Origin: an uncultured bacterium
Lineage (GTDB): Bacteria > Bacteroidota > Bacteroidia > Bacteroidales > Bacteroidaceae
Direction: 5' to 3'
Assembly: GCA_945829425.1 (NCBI GenBank)
Contig: CALZUQ010000004.1
Span: 19,337 to 83,336, forward strand
DNA length: 64,000 nucleotides
Positions 38,936-48,100 of the stretch are shown here, piece by piece; within the stretch, counting starts at the first letter, position 1; every line of letters begins with the position of its first letter. The translations under genes and the position numbers were made by a program. A model generated the notes under the pieces. It was not told the DNA's origin, did no database searches, and was given only the letters and a program-made list of their open reading frames with translations.

Positions 38936-40042
38936 ATGCTTATATATATATACTGTAACATTTTTCACGTTATACTCTTCCTGTTTGTAAGTGGGGGGTG
39001 CAAAAAACGTCTGTCGACAAGTAACATAGCGTTATTTGCCTTATTCACTTTTACCTTATTTTCTCTTACGGCTTGTTCGGACAATGATGACGATGACACG
39101 TCTTCCGCATTGACTTCCGCCAATGTGGTGGAGGTAGTGTTCTCGCCATCGAGCTTCGGCGACTTGGGTTATAACGACATCATACTCACGGGACTTGAGG
39201 AGTCGCGCAAGCGTCTCGGCTTCGACGTGGTGATGCATGTACCACCGTCGGTGGAGGACGGTATCGCCATCTACAACAAATGGGCGCAGAAGGATGCCAA
39301 GGGCGAGCGACGACTCTTCATCTTCGCCAGCAACCAGTATGAGAGTGCCTTGCGCAACTCTACTGTGCGCCCCTCGGATGCCAACAGCACGGTGCTGCTC
39401 TACGAGACCCACCAGCCCATCGAAGGGATATACACCTTCCGCATAGGGATGTATGGTGCGGCTTATCTCATCGGAGCATACACCGCCCTAACCAATAATG
39501 AGGAATCCGACTACAAGGCAGCCGTACTCGCAGCCAATCCCTTCGACCGTAATGTTGACGGAGCGGCACAGGGATTCCGCGACGGGTTCCTTGAGGCAGG
39601 AGGAGCTGATGCCACCATATCCTATATCTCCGACAAGGACGGCGACGGCTACAACATGCCTGACGAAGCCTACGACCTCTGCACCCGACTTTACGAGTCC
39701 GGCCACACCTTTTTCTTCCCCGTGGCAGGCGGCAGCAACAAAGCTGTATATCAGTTCTCGCGCAACAATCTTCTCGGCTCTGCAGGCATCGACGGTGACA
39801 TGTCTGCCTATTCTGGTTTGATGAACTGTTCGCTCGTAAAGAATATCGGCAGTGCCACCGGCGACTTCATCGCCCTGTGGCTCGGCAAGAAGGAAATCCC
39901 CCAACATCAGGATTTCCTCTGGGATTCGGGCTACGTCAGCGTCATCTATTGTCATGATTGTAAGGAAACTGACGCACAAGGCATTGAAACATTCAAGAAC
40001 AATATTATAGGAAAGGAGGCAGAGTATGAAAAGAGCAAGTAA
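38936..40042 (+). CDS. BMP/PnrA-like substrate-binding lipoprotein
   Basis: 368 aa; lipobox SLTACSDNDDDD; VEVVFSPSSFGDLGYNDIILTGLEESRKRLGFDV and later VDGAAQGFRDGFLEAGG resemble the BMP family. Confidence 0.65.
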   Translation: MLIYIYCNIFHVILFLFVSGGCKKRLSTSNIALFALFTFTLFSLTACSDNDDDDTSSALTSANVVEVVFSPSSFGDLGYNDIILTGLEESRKRLGFDVVMHVPPSVEDGIAIYNKWAQKDAKGERRLFIFASNQYESALRNSTVRPSDANSTVLLYETHQPIEGIYTFRIGMYGAAYLIGAYTALTNNEESDYKAAVLAANPFDRNVDGAAQGFRDGFLEAGGADATISYISDKDGDGYNMPDEAYDLCTRLYESGHTFFFPVAGGSNKAVYQFSRNNLLGSAGIDGDMSAYSGLMNCSLVKNIGSATGDFIALWLGKKEIPQHQDFLWDSGYVSVIYCHDCKETDAQGIETFKNNIIGKEAEYEKSK

Positions 40043-42131
40043 AATATGGGCAGTTAACTTCCCGATATATATAATAATGTGTATCTTCCTGCTGTTCTCC
40101 TGCTCCGATGATAACAACAACGCCACCTCGGGCCCCGAGGTCAGCTCCAACCGCGAGGTGAGGATTGCCGTGGTGCTCAAGAAGGGCGACCGCCAGGAGC
40201 GCGTGCAACGCATACTCGACTTGGCTCGCGAGAATATCACCATGGCACGGGGCGGAGTCGTGCCATCATACGAATACTACGACGAGGACACCACTACCCT
40301 CGCTTCCTTGGCGGTGGAACTCGCCTCGCGCGAGGACATTGCCGCCGTGGTGGGATGCTATGACGACCAGCACACCAAGACCCTCGCCTACGAGTGCATC
40401 AAGACCGACAAGACCATGTTCACTTTCAACACCTCGCAGGAACTTGCGCGCATCTTCGGTGAGCACGGCAACTACTGGGGACTATCCGAGAGCGACATCA
40501 CACAATGCGAGATACTGCTGTCAATTATATCGAAAGCCGCAAATGCTGACGTGGCACTCCTTGCCTGCGACAACGAATACGGACAGACCTTCGTGGATTG
40601 GTTTGCCTTCCAGGCTTCAGAGATGGGACTCAATCCCGTGGGCATCGCCACATACAAGGACAAGTCGGAGATTCCCGACGCCTATCGCAAGGCATGTGCC
40701 AGTCATCCTGTCTTCACCCTGTGCGTGCCCAACAACGCAGAAGAGGCTAATATAATGTATGAATGTACCAAGATGGATGATTTCGCCTACTGGACTATGC
40801 CTTTCTTCACCGACCGTGCCTACGAACCCGCCATTCTGAAGAACGAGGGAGTTATGGGACTCAACCTCGTGGCTGACCCCACGTCGGGATTCAGTGTCAT
40901 ATATAAGGCACGCTTCGGCGAAGCTCCCATCCATGGCGAAGCAGAGCTGTATGATGCCATCATGCTCACCTGTCTTGCAAGCCGATATGACGAGGAGCAT
41001 AATCTCAACAACCTCAACCTTGCCATAGGCACCCTGCTCTACTACCACTCCGACAGTCAGGGCGGATGGATGTCGGGCAACATGAAGCAGATTTTCGAGA
41101 CGATTGCCGAAGGTGGTGTTCCCGAGGTGAGCGGTGCCGTGGGCAAGCTCGACTTCGATCCCAAGAACTACACGCTCATCACCCATTCCACCTACGATTA
41201 CTGGATGGTGTATGAAGGAAAGTTTCTCTCGCTCAACTATATGAAGCGTTCCGAGGGCGAACACTCCTCGTCGCCCATCGTCAGCTGGGAGTGGGACAAG
41301 ACCTACCAGCAGCAGTTCGACGAGCACATGTCCGACATTGGCTATCCTGCCCTCACGGGCAACAAGGCGGTCATCATTGCCGCTTCGGGCGGATGGGAGA
41401 ACTACCGCTTCCAGGCCGACGCGCTCGAATACTACCAGATGCTCCGCAGTGCGGGCTATAGCGACGACGACATCATTCTCATCATGTCCGATGACCTGGC
41501 GCAGAACGCCAACAATCCCGACAAGGGAGTGGTGCGCCGCTCGGTGGATGGAGACAACCTGTATAAGGATGTTGTCGTTGACTATCGCCTTGAGGACATC
41601 ACCTACAACGACCTTGCCGTCATCTTCTCGGGCAAGGCAGACGTTGCCCATCCCGAAGTGCTCGACAGTGGCACAGGCGACAACGTGCTCTTCTTCTGGA
41701 GCAGCCACGGCACTCAGGCAGGACTTGCCCTTGGCAACATCTACAATGTGTCGGGCAAGCAGATGGCGCGCATACTGCAGAAGATGAGCAACGAGCAGCG
41801 CTTCCGCAAGATGATGTGGATAGTGGAGGCATGTTATGCCGGCGGAGTGGCAAAGGAGTGCGAGGGCATTCCCGGACTGCTCGTGATGACGGCAGCCAAT
41901 GCAAACGAGTCGTCGAAGGCCGACCTGTGGTATGCCCCCTACGGCGTGTATATCACCAATCGCTTCACCTCCTCCATCATCTCCCGTCTGAAGTCCGACC
42001 CTGCGACATCTCTTCGCGACCTCTACAACGTGGCGTTCACCGGAACGTTAGGTTCGCACGTCACGATATATAATGCCGACAACTACGGCAACTTGTATCA
42101 GAACACGATGAGGGAATTCTTTAGAAATTAG
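40026..42131 (+). CDS. Lipoprotein: type-1 periplasmic binding domain fused to legumain-like (C13, clan CD) cysteine peptidase
   Basis: 701 aa; lipobox LLFSCSDDNN; Peripla_BP-like N region (AAVVGCYDDQHTKTLAYECIKTDKTMFTFNTS); C region NKAVIIAASGGWENYRFQADALEYYQMLRSAGYSDDDIILIMSDDLA...NVLFFWSSHGTQAG (His)...MMWIVEACYAGG (Cys). Confidence 0.9.
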   Translation: MKRASKIWAVNFPIYIIMCIFLLFSCSDDNNNATSGPEVSSNREVRIAVVLKKGDRQERVQRILDLARENITMARGGVVPSYEYYDEDTTTLASLAVELASREDIAAVVGCYDDQHTKTLAYECIKTDKTMFTFNTSQELARIFGEHGNYWGLSESDITQCEILLSIISKAANADVALLACDNEYGQTFVDWFAFQASEMGLNPVGIATYKDKSEIPDAYRKACASHPVFTLCVPNNAEEANIMYECTKMDDFAYWTMPFFTDRAYEPAILKNEGVMGLNLVADPTSGFSVIYKARFGEAPIHGEAELYDAIMLTCLASRYDEEHNLNNLNLAIGTLLYYHSDSQGGWMSGNMKQIFETIAEGGVPEVSGAVGKLDFDPKNYTLITHSTYDYWMVYEGKFLSLNYMKRSEGEHSSSPIVSWEWDKTYQQQFDEHMSDIGYPALTGNKAVIIAASGGWENYRFQADALEYYQMLRSAGYSDDDIILIMSDDLAQNANNPDKGVVRRSVDGDNLYKDVVVDYRLEDITYNDLAVIFSGKADVAHPEVLDSGTGDNVLFFWSSHGTQAGLALGNIYNVSGKQMARILQKMSNEQRFRKMMWIVEACYAGGVAKECEGIPGLLVMTAANANESSKADLWYAPYGVYITNRFTSSIISRLKSDPATSLRDLYNVAFTGTLGSHVTIYNADNYGNLYQNTMREFFRN

Positions 42132-42191
42132 GAATGAGGAATGAGGAATGAAGAATTATAAATTATAAATTATAAATTAAAAGTAATCATT

Positions 42192-45100
42192 ATGAAACAG
42201 AAACGACCACTTAAGCCCGGGTTCTTCGGGCTGCTAATGGGACTTCTCATGCTGTTTGGCTCAACTACGTTGGGTCATGCCCAGGATAAAGCCGCAAGGG
42301 CAGCCTGGAAATCATGGGAACAGAAGTTGAAGTATGATGCCATCTACTACTCTAACGGGGATTATGTGACCGAAACCGGTGAGGGCGGGCACAAGATGTA
42401 CCATGTGCAGGTAGCAGAAGCCGAGGCTGGCATCGAACATGCCGTTATCTATAATGATATCGGCGAAGCGTGGAACTATCGCACCGTGCGTGTCACTCCA
42501 TGGGCTATCGCGATGAAACCGACGCTGATAGACATCACCTTCGCCGACTGCTCAAGCAACACCGCGGGTACCAACGCATACGCATGGATAAGCATTGACC
42601 TTGCCGAGGAGTGCTTCGCTGACAACAAGAACCTCGAGGCAGTCTATATGAAGTATAAGATGTATGCCGACGACGACCACACCATCATGCTTAAGCCCAA
42701 AGACGTGCGTGCAGGAAAAAACATCTTCTGGAACAACACCAAACCGAAGATATATGTAGATTGGGAGTATTATCAGGACTACCTCAACGACTCTAAATGG
42801 GGAGTATATAAAGACCAGATAGTGCCCACCACCACTATGCGTGAGGCAGAAAAGACATTTGAAGGCGTGGGCTATGCCCGCGACCATGTGGAGGATGGCA
42901 AGGGCTCGTTCAGGAAAGAGTCCGCAGGAGATAAGGACATCTCTTACGCCCATGTCATCGGTGCGTCGGAGTCGGATATAAGTAAAGTCAACGGCGCTAT
43001 CCTTATATATAATGACTATGGTTGGGATGCTCCATATATCATTACACGAATATGGTCGCATGCCTACGATGGTTCCTCCGCTCTGAAGTCGGTGAAGTTT
43101 CAGGACGTGCGTAACGGCAAGTCCTACAAGGACATGAACATCACCATAGGCGACTATGCCTTTGCCAACTGCCCCAACCTTCTCACCTTCGACCTCGTGA
43201 TGAAGGTAGCGTCAACGAAAGAGATGAAGGATCTGACTCCTGCCAACATCAAGATAGGCAAGCACGTGTTCGACGGCTCGCCCAATGTTCAGATCCGCGT
43301 GCCCCTCTTTCAGAAAGCCGCATTCGAGGCTGACGAGAACTGGAAGGAGTACGCCCACCTGTTTGTGCCCTACGTGGAGGATATTACCAACTCTGACGTT
43401 GAAGAGGGCGGTGTCCACTACAGCTATATCTATAATTCCAACGGCAACTACGTGACCACGAAGGTGACAGACCCCAAAGACGGGAATCACATTCTCTATC
43501 ATGTGAAAGCCACCAGCGTGGATAACGACAAGGATGCGATAGTTGTGTATAACGACATCGGCACAGCTTGGTACTACCGCACAGTGCTCTTTGACAACAA
43601 TGCACTCAACGGCAAGAGCACTCTCAAGACCATCTCCTTTGCCGACTGCGTGTCAAATCTTCCTTATAGTCAGGCATGGGTTTGGCCACGCATCGAGCTT
43701 GGCAAGACCTCAATGCAATATTGCCCCAGCCTTGAGGAGGTGCAGATGAAATATAAGATGTATGCCGGTGACGACCATACCGTCATGCTGCGACCGGGAA
43801 CCATAGTTCCGCAGGAGGGCTTCAACTTTGAGGGCAGCCCCAAGGCCAAGATTCTTGTAGATCCCGAATACTACAGCTCATATATTAACGCCCCCGAATG
43901 GCAGGGCGTAAAGGACCGCATCGTCTCCACACCGAAGATGCGCGAGGCTGAGTTCAAGGAATACGGTATGCAGTATGCCCGCGACAACAACGAGGATGCC
44001 ACGGGATCATACAAGACCACCACGAGCAACAACGGCAATACCACTGTATATAAGGTGCACGTAATAGGTCCTGATGCCGACTACATCAAGAACCACGACG
44101 GCATTGCCTATCTCTACAAGGACATAGGTCAGACCTGGGCATATACCACCACTAAGATCTGGGCACGCTCGTTCGACGGTTGTGATGACCTGAAATCGGT
44201 GAAGATATACGACATCATGCCCTCGGCAACCAAGAACTACCTCGACCTCAACATAGAGATTGGCGACTCGGCTTTCGTCAACTGCCGCAACCTTAAGTTC
44301 TTCGACGTTGTGATGAACTCGGTGGATGAGAAAGACCACTTCGAGGTCATCCATCCGTCGCAGATGCCTATAGGCAAAGATGTCTTTGCCGGCAGTCCCA
44401 AGGTGCGCATACGCGTGGCTTCATCGGCATATACCGAGTTCCTCAACGACGAGAAATGGAGCCAGTATGCTAACCTTATAGAACCATACGACTTCGAGAT
44501 GGCGGACTATAAGGAGGGCGGAGCCATATACAGCATGTGGCGCACTGAAGATGGTCAGACTTTCTATAGCAGCAAGGATGCAGAGGAGATGGAAAAGATT
44601 GTGGAGCCTTGGGCTGCTGCATTCCGCAACCTCGAACCAGATAAACTCTTGGCTCTTGACACTGATGAGACCCTGTGGTACACACATATCACCGGTCTTG
44701 ATGATGACTATCTGAAGAAACACGATGGAGAGTTGAGAATATACAATGACATCGGTACATCTTATGACTTCAAGACCCTCGCCATCGACAGCATTCAGTT
44801 GCGTGGCAATGAGAATATTAAGAAGATTGTCTTCGAGGATTGCGCATCGGGTTCAGAAAATGCCAATACCATGCTGAAGATGGTCATCCACAACGGTGCT
44901 TTCAAGGACTGCAAGAATTTGAAGGAGCTCAACATGTTCTATCTCTCTACAAAGGGTACAAACGAGATGAAATACCTGACTCCTGAGGATGTTTATATCG
45001 GTGAGAACGTGTTCGACGGAGTGGATAAGGATTTCCGCATTGTTGTTGCTCCCGAGGCATATACGGATTTCATTACAGATGCCAACTGGGGGCAGTATAA

Positions 45101-48100
45101 GGAAATGATAGTTGCATGTGACTATGTGCCTACTGCCGAAGATGACATAGTGGAGGAAGGCGTTACATACGGATATGCCGCCAATACGCTTAACTCCCTG
45201 CCAACATCAACAGTGGCTCATCTACAATCGTCTATGTGGAATCTCGCTACTTTGGCTGGAGAGGTTGTAATAGCAGTATTAACGGACGGTCTGGCGCAAG
45301 CAGGAATTAGTGGTGCGTCAACTGCTTCAAGTACCGTAGTGACAGCATTGTCACGAACAATATTCAAGCCAGCAGCACTTATTGGGCATAGTCTTTTTAT
45401 CGCAGGTCAACCTGCAACAGAAGCAGCATATAATGCCGCCATCCATGGTATAGGCTTATGTTTTGGAGTTCAATCTGCATTGAACACTCATGCGGCACTT
45501 GCAATAAGTTCAAATATTGAGTCAAATATACGACATAACACGTGGATGATTTCAGGAAGCGGATGGATCTTGACAGAGAACAAACATCCAATATATCACA
45601 TGTATGTGAAGGATGTTGACGACAGCAAGACCGACCTTACCATCTATAATGATATAGGTACTGCTTACAACTACAGTACTATAGGCTTTGGAGATCGTGC
45701 ATTCTGGAACAAGACCAATCTTATGCGCATTGGATTCAAAGACCAGCTGCGTGGCGACACCGAGGCCCGCAAGGCAATGTGCATCGCCATTCCCGACTCT
45801 TGCTTCCTGGGCTGCAGCAACCTCCGTATGCTCGACCTCGTGCTCAAGAGCAACGAGGACGGCAGCGAGCAGGCTCTCGGTCCGGAGAACTTCCTGATTC
45901 TTGGCGACAAGATATTCGAGGGATGCCATCCCGACCTGAAGATTCGCATCGGACGCGAGCGTCTTGACGACTTCCTCGCCAACGAGACTTGGCAGCCATA
46001 CAAGAATATGTTCGAGGTGGTTGACATAGAAGACAAGGTATCGTTTGAGGAAAAAGGGGTTCAGTATGCCCGTGAGTTTGAGAACGCATCGCGAGTATAT
46101 CAGACATTCATCGAGGACCACACCATCGAGCATCTCAAAGTGGTTGGTGCAACAGATGATATAGACAAGCAACAAGGCGAGGTGTCGTTGTGGAACGATA
46201 TAGGTAGATACAACAACTACAAGCTCGACCGCGTGAAATATAAGGCGTTCTATAACAATCCCAAGGTGAAGGGACTTTCCTTCTGGGATGTGCTTGGAGG
46301 CGATGCTTACACAAACCTCAACGTGACGCTGCAAGATTCTTGCTTTGCTGATTGCAAGAACCTCGAGTATGTCAACATGCTTTATATGGTGACAGACGGC
46401 TTCAACACCGCCAAGGAGATGCTGCCCGACTCAGTTCATCTGGGCAAAGGCGTGTTTGATGGCTGCGACAAGCTGAAGATTAAGATGATGTGGAATGCCA
46501 CCGACAAGTTCCTCGCCGACTCTACATGGGCAAACTATAAGGACAAGTTTGCTCCGTGCTTCTTCAAGCCGGCAGACGAGGAGGTGGAGGATGCTCTCGA
46601 TGATGCTGGTCTTTCCTACAAGTCTCCCATCAGCGACACATGGGACGTGATGGATGCCACTCAGATGAAGAATATTGAGTCTGTACGTGACCAAATAGGC
46701 AAGAGGGAAATCAAGGCATTTGAGGAATTTAAGGCATTTGAGACTGTTGGTCTTGAGCGAGTGCCAATAGAGATGTTCCGTAACCAGAAAAACTTGCAGT
46801 TGGTTAAGATTCCTTCAACAGTGAAGACCATCTGCCAGTCTGCCTTTGAGGGATGCGGTTCATTGCCAAGAATAGAGATTCCTGAGTCTGTGACTTCTAT
46901 TGAGAATTCGGCTTTCAAAGACTGCTCGACACTTAAAAGCATAAGGATGATGTCTTCAGTACCCGCCACATTGTCAGGCGAACCATTTGCTGGTCTTCCT
47001 TCTGATTATGTCATCTACGTTCCCGACACGGCTTCGGTGGTTGCTGCTTATAAGGAAAAGTGGCCTGAGTATGCCGATCATATTCAGGAATATAAATTCA
47101 AGTCAACATTTAAGACCGTCACTGTTAAAGAAGCTGGTACACTCGCAAAGGAACTTGGCTTCTATTCCGCTACTGGTACTGATGAGTCTGGTGCGATAGC
47201 TCATTATAGCATCAGTGGTGAGTTCTCTCAGTATGATAGTTTGAAGATTGTTGGTCCTCTAAATAGTGATGACTTTGCTGCTATTCGCTCTCTTGGTGGT
47301 AGAACTCCTATACATTGCAATATAGAGCCGCGTGGACGATTGAAATATCTCGACTTGTCTGATGCAGACATTGTAAAAGGCGGTTTGTTCTATTCAACAG
47401 AGAATTATGGTGTCGATATTTACCGATCAACAAAAGATGATGTAATCGGTCTGGTAATGTTCGAAAAACTGCCATACCTCGAGACTCTCATTCTTCCCAA
47501 CTCTGCAAAGAGCATAGAGGATGAGATGGCATGGAAGTGCCCGAATCTGAAGCGCATCGTCTTCGGTCCGAACATCAACGACATCGAGGAGGACATCATC
47601 CAGGAAACTCCAAACCTGACAGAAATGATATTCCTCGGTCCTGTGCCAAAGACGATGGACAAGGAGATGTTCTACGGCAAGGCAAGCCGCATAGTGGCAT
47701 ATACCACCAATGCCGAGCAAGCCAACTATACAGCCGCAGCACGTATATATAATAATGTGGATACCATCGCCACAGGATTTGAGGACGACCGCACTCTGCA
47801 GGTAATGGCAAAGAAGGGTATCTATTTGGGTACTGACCTTGCCAATCTGAACTCTTTCGAAAATGTGGTCAACGGTGAGGGGATAGGAAAGTTTATGGAG
47901 CTGATATATGCCTTAAACGTGACAACGCTCGGCGACAACTCGCTGAACGGATGCTCTGAGATGGACGTGGTGTCATTGCCTTACAACTTGAAGTCAATCA
48001 CTGCTGATGCCTTCAAGGGCTGCACAAGTCTGAACACGGTGTATGGAACATGCTCCGAGATACCAGAATTGGCAGCAGACGCCTTCCGCGACCTGCCTTC

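Noticed and set aside
40617-41708. 363-aa minus-strand ORF
   Set aside because: Antisense to the PBP-C13 fusion gene; no domain signature.
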